Source: a virus
DNA: 51,292 bases
Reading direction: 5' to 3' (one strand)
IMG/VR virus record: IMGVR_UViG_3300017751_000027
Location: 1 to 51,292 of that record
Numbering within the stretch: position 1 is the stretch's first letter; every line of letters starts with the position of its first letter. Under the pieces are notes generated by a model. That model did not search any database. It had not been told where the DNA came from and was given only the letters and a program-made list of their open reading frames with translations. A program made the position numbers and the translations under genes. This document shows, piece by piece, positions 30,383 to 37,771 of this stretch.

Positions 30383-30828
30383 TTTTTCTTGTTCACAAAA
30401 TCTGACTCGCCCCATACTACGTTTGTACGTAGACTGCTAGACGAAAATCTATGGTCTCTATTGTTGAAGTAAAGTTCTATGTTTCGCTTATCACAAACAT
30501 CTCTACCAGTGAATTCTTTGTCTTTATATTCTGGACCTAAGATACGGACATCAATGAGATATAGTTCGAGGATATCTTTCAAGTCGTTTTCAGTGGCATA
30601 CACAATAACTTCATCAACGTACTTCACAGCCGACAGTTGTGTATAACGCTCAACAATAGATTGAATGGGAGAGTTCTTCTCTGGTCGATCCAGAGCAGGA
30701 TCGATTTGAAGACCACATATCAAGTGATCGCATTGCTCTTTTGCTTCACGTAGCATCATAACATGTCCTGCGTGTAACAGGTCAAACGTACTACATGTAA
30801 ATCCTACACGCTTCGATTTCTTCATCAT
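30379..30828 (-). CDS. Cytidylyltransferase, TagD/GCT-like (149 aa)
   Basis: I start at ATG 30828, with AAGGTG and a 6-base gap. VGFTCSTFDLLHAGHVMML has the HxGH-type motif (HAGH) and SSSSLR near residue 135 is the ISSTxxR-type motif of nucleotidyltransferases. Such enzymes activate glycerol phosphate, ethanolamine phosphate or similar alcohols, or sugar phosphates, with CTP or ATP. The start follows the DUF465 gene and the stop overlaps the glycosyltransferase start. Confidence 0.82.
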   Translation of the reverse strand: MMKKSKRVGFTCSTFDLLHAGHVMMLREAKEQCDHLICGLQIDPALDRPEKNSPIQSIVERYTQLSAVKYVDEVIVYATENDLKDILELYLIDVRILGPEYKDKEFTGRDVCDKRNIELYFNNRDHRFSSSSLRTNVVWGESDFVNKKK

Positions 30829-30838
30829 ATAATTCACC

Positions 30839-31015
30839 TTATGAGTTAGCGGCAATCTTCCTTTCGATGGATACCATTTCATCTTTCATTCTCAATTTCT
30901 CTTTCTTGAGAGGTGTCACATACTTAGACTGACACTTCTCTGCTTCAAGAACCTCTATGCGAGTGTGAAGTTCGTGATGCTTTCGTTTCAGTGATGATAG
31001 TCTGTCTTCTAACAT
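30839..31015 (-). CDS. DUF465/YdcH-like protein (58 aa)
   Basis: The ATG at 31015 has GGAG with an 8-base gap; the frame ends at TAA 30839. The product (RLSSLKRKHHELHTRIEVLE, then PLKKEKLRMKDEMVSIERKI) fits the DUF465 family of small antiparallel coiled coils common in alpha- and gammaproteobacteria. Rare in phages to my knowledge. Function of the family is unknown. A perfect sigma70-type promoter lies 99 bases upstream within gene 46. Confidence 0.75.
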   Translation of the reverse strand: MLEDRLSSLKRKHHELHTRIEVLEAEKCQSKYVTPLKKEKLRMKDEMVSIERKIAANS

Positions 31016-31025
31016 TAGTCATCTC

Positions 31026-32735
31026 CTATGAAGCCATTCTACTAAAGTTCTTCACCTTTTCGAATCTGATTACGTTGTCAAACTTCTCATAGAGTTGATC
31101 GCCTTTGTGACTTATTATAAAGATATTTGAGTCGGCTGTCAACTCATTTATTATTTTTAGGAACTCATCTGTACCTGCGTTGTCGAGTGATGAGTCCATG
31201 ATCTCATCCATCAATAGCAAATTGGTAGACACTGAGTTACGCAATTTAGATACAGCCCGCCACGTGAACAGAAGGGCTAGATCAATTCTTAGTTTCTCAC
31301 CCTCAGAGAAAGAGGAGTAAGAGAATACGTCACGGAATCTGGACTTGATAGTTTCGTTGAATCCCTCATCCAGTTCAAACTGAACGAAGAAGTCCATCGC
31401 CGCTAGGTATTTATTGATTAGTTTATTCATGACTGGAACGTACTGCTTGATGATACGAGTCTTGATACCACCATCTTTCAGCATAGACGATACAATGCCC
31501 ATCATCTCTTTGTCATCGAACAACTGGTTCTGTCTATTGTGATACGTCAACAGATCGCCCTGTAACTTCTCAATAGCAGATGTGTCGATTGCTTCTACAG
31601 ACTTCTCTGCTTCTGTTAGTTCATTCTTGATGGACTTACATACACCCATAGCAACACGGTGTGTGGCATTGTGTTCGCTCATCTGCATGTTCTTATCAGA
31701 TATAACGGACTCTACCTCATCAATCTCAGTAAGTCGTTCATTGACCTTAGTGAATCTACCGTCAAGTTCAACTGTCGCTTCTTCGATCTTGTTGATCTTA
31801 TCGCTAGAGCCTTGTATGGTCTCCTCTTTGAAATGATGGTCGATACCTTGCTTACAAGTGGGACAGTCATCGTTGTGCTGGTAGAAAGCAATATCTTTAC
31901 GTAGCTTCTTCAACTTATCTGATAACTGACCCTCAACTTTTTCTAGTTCTTGTAACTTCTTCTTGACTGTAGCCTTGTCAGCAATAGTCTCACCCATCTC
32001 TTTGATCTCTTCTATAAGAGTATCTACTGCCGATTGCTCGGCTTCAATGAGTTCGATTTGTTCTTTCAACTTGTCTTTGAGTTTAGTTACCTCTGTCTCT
32101 TTCAGTTGTCGAATAGATTCATTATGCTCTGTAGCACTTTCAATCTTATTAGATAGTAGATCGATCTGGTACTTTATCTCTTGAATCTCTTCTTTGTTCT
32201 CTGAGACACGTTCTTTGAGGAGCGTGTTCATCACAGTAAAGATTTGAATGTCAAGCAGGTCTTCGATGACCTCACGTCTGTCTTTAGCAGATAGTTGCAT
32301 AAATGGTACAAACGTACTAGAACCCAGTACAACTACTTGACCAAAAGACTTGTAGTTCATCTTTAGAATAGTCTCTTCTAGGTACGCTTGGTAGTCACGC
32401 ACAGATGCATCTTGGTTGAGTAGTTGATCGTTCTTCCATATCTCAAAGATGTTTGGCTTGATACCACGCTTGATAGTAAACTTGTTGCCTGAGATGTTGA
32501 AGTCCAGTTCTACCATCAGTTCTTTCTGATTGATAGAGTTCAATAGCTGTGGCTTTTTGATATTACGGAATGCTTTGCCATACAGAGCAAAGGCGATAGC
32601 GTCTAACATAGTAGACTTACCAGCACCGTTGTCGCCAACAATTAGAGTAGACTTACTCTTATCTAAGATAATTTCTGTCCACGAATTGCCTGTTGATAAT
32701 ATATTTTTATATCTTACCGCCTTGAATAAGATCAT
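31026..32735 (-). CDS. gp46: Recombination endonuclease large subunit, T4 gp46 (SbcC/Rad50 type)
   Basis: 569 residues (T4: 560). Walker A GDNGAGKST near residue 34, two coiled-coil arms around a zinc-hook DDCPTCKQG near 290, signature FSEGEKLRIDLAL near 475 and Walker B LLLMDEIMD near 505. With gp47 it resects DNA ends to make 3' ssDNA for UvsX. The start overlaps the gp47 stop (ATGA). Confidence 0.96.
   Translation of the reverse strand: MILFKAVRYKNILSTGNSWTEIILDKSKSTLIVGDNGAGKSTMLDAIAFALYGKAFRNIKKPQLLNSINQKELMVELDFNISGNKFTIKRGIKPNIFEIWKNDQLLNQDASVRDYQAYLEETILKMNYKSFGQVVVLGSSTFVPFMQLSAKDRREVIEDLLDIQIFTVMNTLLKERVSENKEEIQEIKYQIDLLSNKIESATEHNESIRQLKETEVTKLKDKLKEQIELIEAEQSAVDTLIEEIKEMGETIADKATVKKKLQELEKVEGQLSDKLKKLRKDIAFYQHNDDCPTCKQGIDHHFKEETIQGSSDKINKIEEATVELDGRFTKVNERLTEIDEVESVISDKNMQMSEHNATHRVAMGVCKSIKNELTEAEKSVEAIDTSAIEKLQGDLLTYHNRQNQLFDDKEMMGIVSSMLKDGGIKTRIIKQYVPVMNKLINKYLAAMDFFVQFELDEGFNETIKSRFRDVFSYSSFSEGEKLRIDLALLFTWRAVSKLRNSVSTNLLLMDEIMDSSLDNAGTDEFLKIINELTADSNIFIISHKGDQLYEKFDNVIRFEKVKNFSRMAS
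31114..31142 (-). promoter_or_regulatory. Consensus promoter inside gp46 (TTGACA-17-TATAAT)
   Basis: Perfect hexamers: -35 at 31137-31142, -10 at 31114-31119, spacer 17. It sits in the last 120 bases of gene 46 and would drive the DUF465, cytidylyltransferase and glycosyltransferase genes. Confidence 0.8.
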
Positions 32736-33799
32736 AGATTGATAGCCTCACTATATAAATCACCTAGAAATTTCTCTAGTTTCATCTTGTCACCTTTCAC
32801 TTCCAAATTCTCAAGATACTGACGCAATATGGTCATCGTGTCCTGAGCCTCATCAATCAGTTCTGATTCGTCTACAAGGTCTAAGTTCTGATGATCATCA
32901 ACAACTTTGATGTCGGCAGGGTTAGCAGATTGTAGCCTATCAAGGAACAAATCGAAGATGTATGGATTCTCCTTATTAGATACTATAACTTTTATGAAGG
33001 TGTTTGTCAAGAGCGAAGTGTCTAAATTTGCAACATCTTCTATAGTCATGTCAGCATCATTGTACATAATCTTATGGAATAGACTGTACGGGTTGCGTAC
33101 ATGCTCCATAGTGCGTGTCTCAGTATCGAATACACTAAAGCCACGTTTCTGTTCGTGATCAGACCAAGTCATCTCATATTGAGCGCCTAGATAAGTGATG
33201 TTACCTAGCTTAGATGGCTGATGAAAGTGACCAGAGTATACTGAGTCAAACTTTTGGAAGATGTTACGATCTAGTCCAGTCTCACATATATGACCTTTAT
33301 CCATCTCATAACCTACGATCTCAAAGTGACCCATGAGTACTTGCGCTTTAGTATCAGCAAAAGCCTTCATGCTCTTATCGTAGTTATCTGCACACATCCA
33401 TGGTGCTAACATAACCTTACACCCGTCCATGTCGAGTTCTACTGGCTCTTCCCAGTATAGATGTAAGTTCTCGTAGTTAGACGTGCCATACAATTGTCGT
33501 AGGCTGTTCACTGAGTTAGTATTCTTGAAGTATGTGTCATGATTACCAGCAACGATATAAAGCTGGATATCTTCTTCTGCACACACCTTCATGAAGTTTT
33601 CTTCTAAGTTCTTCGCTGTAACAAAATTGATATACTTACGTCTATCTGTCAAATCTCCTAAGTGAAAGATCGTCTTGATACCGTTTTCACGTAGATAGGG
33701 GAAGAATACCTCACGATAGAACATATGCATATGCTCTGCAATGGCGGCGTTGTCGTTACGAGCGCCCCAGTGTGTGTCGTTGAGTATCGCTATCTTCAT
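32732..33799 (-). CDS. gp47: Recombination endonuclease small subunit, T4 gp47 (SbcD/Mre11 type)
   Basis: 355 residues (T4: 339). Metallophosphoesterase motifs NDTHWGARND (8-17), HLGDLTDRR near 46, VAGNHDTY near 84, MGHFE near 152 and YSGHFHQP near 185. It is the nuclease partner of gp46. The start overlaps the gp55 stop. Confidence 0.96.
   Translation of the reverse strand: MKIAILNDTHWGARNDNAAIAEHMHMFYREVFFPYLRENGIKTIFHLGDLTDRRKYINFVTAKNLEENFMKVCAEEDIQLYIVAGNHDTYFKNTNSVNSLRQLYGTSNYENLHLYWEEPVELDMDGCKVMLAPWMCADNYDKSMKAFADTKAQVLMGHFEIVGYEMDKGHICETGLDRNIFQKFDSVYSGHFHQPSKLGNITYLGAQYEMTWSDHEQKRGFSVFDTETRTMEHVRNPYSLFHKIMYNDADMTIEDVANLDTSLLTNTFIKVIVSNKENPYIFDLFLDRLQSANPADIKVVDDHQNLDLVDESELIDEAQDTMTILRQYLENLEVKGDKMKLEKFLGDLYSEAINL
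32982..33010 (-). promoter_or_regulatory. Promoter inside gp47 (TTGACA-17-TATAGT)
   Basis: The -35 TTGACA is at 33005-33010 and the -10 TATAGT at 32982-32987, spacer 17, about 250 bases before the gp46 ATG. Confidence 0.6.
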
Positions 33800-34368
33800 T
33801 CTTTTTCCTCTTTTTTATCCTCATCGATAAACTTCTCAAGACCCTTTCGTGCCTTGGTAGTCTGCTTCTTCTTAGACTCCATGCGCTTCTCATAGTTAGC
33901 AACGAAGTCAGTCATGTAGTCATTGTTCAGGTCGACATAGTTAGCATCGCCCTCAGCATCACCATCTTTGTCTACTAGTGTGCCTGTGAGCATAGAGTTT
34001 TCTGTCACCTTATGTCTAATATACACTTGTTTCTTCTCTTTGTCAATACGTCTGAGAAAGGCATACCAGATTATTTGTGTGAAATATGCAAAGGGGTTCT
34101 TAGATTTTGTTGGATCAAAGTTGCCTAGTGCTTGGATAGCGTTCTCTAGGCCATCACTTACCATCTCTTCTCTGTAGGTGTAGCCCGAGAAGTTTGGCTT
34201 AGTAGATAATCTGTTCGAAATCTGATAGATACACTCACCGATGTAGTTCGGTATCTGAGGATTTGGATCACCTGAAGCCTCTGCTTCTTCGCATAGCTTC
34301 TTGTAGTTGATAATCGCTTCCAGAAACTCTGCGTTGTTTACGTAATTTTTAGAGGCTCTTTTTTTCAT
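33796..34368 (-). CDS. gp55: Late-transcription sigma factor, T4 gp55 type
   Basis: 190 residues (T4: 185). SDGLENAIQALGNFDPTKSK and NPFAYFTQIIWYAFLRRIDK match region 2 of gp55, which reads the TATAAATA late box. The C-terminal tail is Lys/Glu-rich. Many such boxes lie before virion genes in this window. Its own promoter is sigma70-type (34408-34436), as expected for an earlier gene. Confidence 0.95.
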   Translation of the reverse strand: MKKRASKNYVNNAEFLEAIINYKKLCEEAEASGDPNPQIPNYIGECIYQISNRLSTKPNFSGYTYREEMVSDGLENAIQALGNFDPTKSKNPFAYFTQIIWYAFLRRIDKEKKQVYIRHKVTENSMLTGTLVDKDGDAEGDANYVDLNNDYMTDFVANYEKRMESKKKQTTKARKGLEKFIDEDKKEEKE

Positions 34369-34407
34369 TTATAGTTCTCCGTATAATAAAGTTATACAAT
34401 AGTCTAT

Positions 34408-34436
34408 ATAATATCACAAACACGACTGCCTGTCAA
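34408..34436 (-). promoter_or_regulatory. Promoter of gp55 (TTGACA-17-TATTAT)
   Basis: The -35 TTGACA is at 34431-34436 and the -10 TATTAT at 34408-34413, spacer 17, extended TGn before the -10. It is divergent to the plus-strand promoter 25 bases away. Confidence 0.8.
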
Positions 34437-34460
34437 GTAAAAGTTTTTTTCATTTATGTA

Positions 34461-34489
34461 TTGACAAACGGTGAGACCATGTGTATAAT
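34461..34489 (+). promoter_or_regulatory. Consensus plus-strand promoter (TTGACA-17-TATAAT)
   Basis: Perfect hexamers on the plus strand: -35 at 34461-34466, -10 at 34484-34489, spacer 17. No plus-strand protein gene follows; transcription would run antisense into the 3' end of the gene at 34514-34891. Confidence 0.7.
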
Positions 34490-34513
34490 CTCTTTAACGC
34501 CTTTGAGATAAGA

Positions 34514-34891
34514 CTAATGTTTTATAGATGACTTAGCTTCAAGCATGGTTGTAAACATATCTTCGAGGTCATCATTGTCATCATCTGACATAGAGTAGTC
34601 AGCATCTTCAGTCTGGTATCCGGTAGTTATTCTCACAACAAAATCATCATAGTATTGAGTGGCTTTCGTACTGGCTTTAGACATGTGTATGATATCTTTT
34701 TTAGCGAAGACGCACGAAGTCTCTTCGGAGAAGAGCAAGTAAGACTTAGCGTACAATCCTTGATGCGGATCTACTACAACTTGGATGGGGTTATTTACTA
34801 GAACATTTTCGCCAGTTTCAACGTTGCCAGCCTCGACAACGCCAATGATATCCTGACCTGATGATAATTTTATCGTTACGTATTCAGTCAT
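34514..34891 (-). CDS. Conserved phage protein, possible Sm-like barrel (125 aa)
   Basis: The start has AAGGGATAAC before the ATG. The opening VTIKLSSGQDIIGVVEAGNV followed by VLVNNPIQVVV suggests a small beta barrel of the Sm/LSm type, with a long acidic tail (MSDDDNDDLEDMF). I recall relatives of this protein in marine T4-like phages near uvsW and 55, without a proven function. RNA binding would fit an Sm fold but is a guess. It lies 4 bases after the uvsW stop. Confidence 0.7.
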   Translation of the reverse strand: MTEYVTIKLSSGQDIIGVVEAGNVETGENVLVNNPIQVVVDPHQGLYAKSYLLFSEETSCVFAKKDIIHMSKASTKATQYYDDFVVRITTGYQTEDADYSMSDDDNDDLEDMFTTMLEAKSSIKH

Positions 34892-34894
34892 TTG

Positions 34895-36346
34895 TTATCC
34901 CTTTATGTCAACGTTGTAGATTCTGAATTCAAACTCTTCATCACTATAAATTTTCACACGTTCTTTGAAATGCTTCACAGCGAAGTTCTCTTTCTGCTTC
35001 CACTGTAAGTTGTCTACTATGTCGTATAGAGTTGCTTTATCTTTGCCGTTGCCTTTTCTCAGAACTCTACCTATCGATTGGAGATTTCTGATTTTCGATT
35101 TACTCGGGCTTGCAAAGATAATGTTATCCAAACGCTTGATATTGACACCAGTACTAAAGGTACCATAACTAGCGAGAATAATATTGTCAGTCCCTGACTC
35201 AACCAAATGTCTAACTGCCTCACGTTCCTCCCCACTAATTGCTCCGTGGATAAAGTGTACGGCTTTATTCTCATTCTGTAACATTGGATGCAATATCTTA
35301 CCATGCTTCTCAACAAACTGAAACAGTATGAGAGTGTTACCCTCAAGTGACCAAGCCAAATTTCTAATAAACTTATTACGTGCTTCACTCTTTACTATCC
35401 AATCAATTTCTTCTTGATATGACTTATTCTTATTTATCTGTCTTATTTCTTGCTGGTATTCCAATATGATTGCTTTGATGTTGAAGTCGGCTAGTGTCTG
35501 CTCCTCGATCAGTTTCTTAGTCTCTGTAACTTTATACACTTTACCGAACAGTCCTTCAAGTACCAGCTTATGAGTCTGTGAGTCATCTAGTGTACCAGTG
35601 AAGCCAAATCTATACTTGACGTTCGGAGTTTTCTCTAGTATCTTAGTGAGAGACTTTGCTTTGAATAAGTGTGCTTCGTCACCCATCACTACATCAAACT
35701 TGTCGAACCAGTCTTTACGCTGTTTGTAGATAGACTGCCAAGTTGTGACTGTATAGTCTGCTTCTACATTCTTATCGACACCACCAGTAATCTTGTGTAT
35801 GTCTAGTTCTCTGTTCTTGTTATACTCTACAAAATCAGTAGACATCTGTAACACAAGAGATGTAGTCGGCACAATGATAAGAACTTTACGTCCTTGTTCT
35901 ACGTGATATCTTGCTAGTGTATAGATGATATAAGACTTACCAGACGCTGTAGGTGAAAGAAACAATGCACGATTGTACTTTAGACCACGAACGATAGCGT
36001 TGTTCTGATAGTCTCTTGGAGGAAAAGAACTGTCAAACTCTTTAGCAAGTTGATAGCCTGCGTCATCGTTTACTTCTTGCGCCTCGTACACATCATTGAT
36101 ATGTTCTACTGTGTAGCCTCTGTCGTAACAAAACTTCTCAACATATCTTGTAAGACCTGCGTATACCATACCAGTCATACTATTGAATAGTCTGATCTTA
36201 CCATCCCACATACGATTGCGATATGCTGGCATGAACTTATAACCAGGTACGTAGAACTCAAAATACTCACTCAACTCCATCTTAGTCGATGGTTCTGCGT
36301 GTATACGTATGTTGATCTCATCGACCTTTTCAATCTGCACTGTCAT
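34895..36346 (-). CDS. uvsW: RNA-DNA/DNA helicase UvsW
   Basis: 483 residues (T4: 503). N-terminal domain with FMPAYRNRMWDGKIRLF, then SF2 motifs: SPTASGKSYII near 130, MGDEAHLF near 222, FGFTGTL near 247, SYGTFSTGVNIKRL near 405 and QSIGRVLRKG near 428. It unwinds R-loops and branched DNA and helps to switch from origin to recombination-driven replication. The start overlaps the membrane-protein gene (ATGA). Confidence 0.95.
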   Translation of the reverse strand: MTVQIEKVDEINIRIHAEPSTKMELSEYFEFYVPGYKFMPAYRNRMWDGKIRLFNSMTGMVYAGLTRYVEKFCYDRGYTVEHINDVYEAQEVNDDAGYQLAKEFDSSFPPRDYQNNAIVRGLKYNRALFLSPTASGKSYIIYTLARYHVEQGRKVLIIVPTTSLVLQMSTDFVEYNKNRELDIHKITGGVDKNVEADYTVTTWQSIYKQRKDWFDKFDVVMGDEAHLFKAKSLTKILEKTPNVKYRFGFTGTLDDSQTHKLVLEGLFGKVYKVTETKKLIEEQTLADFNIKAIILEYQQEIRQINKNKSYQEEIDWIVKSEARNKFIRNLAWSLEGNTLILFQFVEKHGKILHPMLQNENKAVHFIHGAISGEEREAVRHLVESGTDNIILASYGTFSTGVNIKRLDNIIFASPSKSKIRNLQSIGRVLRKGNGKDKATLYDIVDNLQWKQKENFAVKHFKERVKIYSDEEFEFRIYNVDIKG

Positions 36347-36663
36347 CTAAATAATTCCCAAAATCTGCCAATCAAAATCAAAATACCTACTGCTATGAAC
36401 CAAGTGAGTGCATTACCCAAATCTGATTCATACCACACAAGTATTGTACCTACTATCCACACAACTTTTGCTGTGTATGCTTTCCAGTTCCAAATTACAT
36501 ACAACAGACCTTCCCAACTACGCATCTTTTCAGGCTTATCAAAGCCAAAGTCTGTCTTCTCTTTCTGATGTTCAAACCAACCCAAGCGCCAAAAGATTAG
36601 AGCAGGTACTCCAATCACTAGAAATAATGCGAGTAAGCCCATGAGTGGATCTGATTGTTCCAT
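36343..36663 (-). CDS. Membrane protein between uvsY and uvsW (106 aa)
   Basis: The ATG shares a base with the uvsY stop (TAATG). I see three hydrophobic segments: LMGLLALFLVIGVPALIFW, TAKVVWIVGTILVWY and ALTWFIAVGILILIGRFW, with charged loops between (EHQKEKTDFGFDKPEKMR). Small membrane proteins sit at this place in some marine T4-like phages. Role unknown; membrane remodelling or host exclusion are guesses. Confidence 0.75.
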   Translation of the reverse strand: MEQSDPLMGLLALFLVIGVPALIFWRLGWFEHQKEKTDFGFDKPEKMRSWEGLLYVIWNWKAYTAKVVWIVGTILVWYESDLGNALTWFIAVGILILIGRFWELFR

Positions 36664-37100
36664 TACATAGCGCCTGTTCTAAATCTCTCCCAGTCAACAA
36701 TAGTCTTCAACTGAAAGCCTCTGTTACTGATCATTTTTATGATAGACTCAAGATATGATACCTTCTCTTCAGCAAAGCCAATGCGTAGCGATAGATGTAT
36801 AACATCTTTATCTGCTTCGACATATGCGGCAATGTCTTGTCTGAGTATCTTGAGAGGTTGTACTTCCCAGCCTAAAGAGTTCAGTTCAGTGATATCTAGT
36901 TCACCACGATAGTACTGACCCTTGAGTTTACATAACTCTTTATAGTCTGCTTTGAGTTTCTTCAAGCGTAGACCCTCGTCTACGTAGTGCTTGAAGTACT
37001 TGTTGTGTAGTTTAGGTATCTTTGCGCTTTCGTTAGATACGTTGGTCTGATCGATTTCACTATCTTCAGCCCACATTGTGTAGATGTCTTCTATATTCAT
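36663..37100 (-). CDS. uvsY: Recombination mediator UvsY
   Basis: 145 residues (T4: 137). The helix LKKLKADYKELCKLKGQYYR with GELD, then DKDVIHLSLRIGFAEEKVSYLESIIKMI and the conserved end ISNRGFQLKTIVDWERFRTG, match UvsY. It loads UvsX on ssDNA covered by gp32. Place next to uvsW is the T4 order. Promoter at 37136-37164. Confidence 0.9.
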   Translation of the reverse strand: MNIEDIYTMWAEDSEIDQTNVSNESAKIPKLHNKYFKHYVDEGLRLKKLKADYKELCKLKGQYYRGELDITELNSLGWEVQPLKILRQDIAAYVEADKDVIHLSLRIGFAEEKVSYLESIIKMISNRGFQLKTIVDWERFRTGAM

Positions 37101-37135
37101 TCAATTCCTCACGGTCAAAAAATACATGCTTATAC

Positions 37136-37164
37136 ATTATAACTGGCTAGAAGCCAAAAGTCAA
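37136..37164 (-). promoter_or_regulatory. Promoter of uvsY (TTGACT-17-TATAAT)
   Basis: The -35 TTGACT is at 37159-37164 and the -10 TATAAT at 37136-37141, spacer 17. The -35 overlaps the stop codon of the late gene before it. Confidence 0.75.
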
Positions 37165-37655
37165 GATAGAACTTTGATGGTGTACGATGAGTATCTAAAA
37201 GTAATATCTGTTGTTGGTACAGTAGGCACACTATTAGTTATATCAAGTGGCAAACCGCCAACGCTGGTCGGGAACATATCGATAAAGGTGAACTCTACGT
37301 TAGGGTTCTTACCGTTAGTTAGTAGTGTAAGTGTAGCATCAGAGTATACTCCGTCGCCACCATCGCCGATCAAATCTGCGTACTGTTCAAAGCCCTCAGG
37401 TTTTGTTAGACTGATCAGCCAGTTCCACGCATCTAAGTACGCACCAAGATTTTCATCTATAGCGATTTGCATCGTGAGATCACCAAACTGCACTTTATCG
37501 CCTGGACGATATACAGTCTTGAATGGTGTCATCTGTTCAGTTACGCCAGATGAAATGTCTGGTATAGTAACGTTCTGAACAAAGAACTGTGTGTTGGGCA
37601 TACGCTTTAGTTGAAAGCGAAACTCAACTGGATTTAGAAAATTTTGTAACTTCAT
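37161..37655 (-). CDS. Tail-tube-fold protein, paralog of gp19 (164 aa)
   Basis: The fold pattern follows gp19: an N-terminal LQNFLNPVEFRFQLKRMPNT, a middle strand region with VQFGDLTMQIAIDENLGAYL (compare FAEWTVTIINDEDFLVRNAM in gp19) and VEFTFIDMFPTSVGGLPLD (compare YTFNGLFPTSVAAITMDW). It is shorter than gp19 (164 against 184) and has its own late promoter and a terminator before it. It could be a tube initiator or terminator protein, or a baseplate tube protein. The position after 23 is not that of T4. Confidence 0.75.
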   Translation of the reverse strand: MKLQNFLNPVEFRFQLKRMPNTQFFVQNVTIPDISSGVTEQMTPFKTVYRPGDKVQFGDLTMQIAIDENLGAYLDAWNWLISLTKPEGFEQYADLIGDGGDGVYSDATLTLLTNGKNPNVEFTFIDMFPTSVGGLPLDITNSVPTVPTTDITFRYSSYTIKVLS

Positions 37656-37688
37656 ATTACCCTCATAGAAGTAATTTGGCTCTGTTAC

Positions 37689-37696
37689 TATTTATA
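37689..37696 (-). promoter_or_regulatory. Late promoter (exact TATAAATA)
   Basis: Exact box on the minus strand directly after the gp23 terminator and 34 bases before the ATG at 37655. Confidence 0.8.
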
Positions 37697-37701
37697 CGCA
37701 C

Positions 37702-37727
37702 AAAAAAAGGGAGCCCGAAGGCTCCCT
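37702..37727 (-). terminator. Rho-independent terminator after gp23
   Basis: On the minus strand AGGGAGCC, loop TTCG, GGCTCCCT (8 pairs) is followed by seven T. It isolates the capsid gene from the next unit. Confidence 0.92.
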
Positions 37728-37771
37728 AATCTGTTCAGTCAACTAGCTTCCCGCTAGTCTCTGACTTCTTA

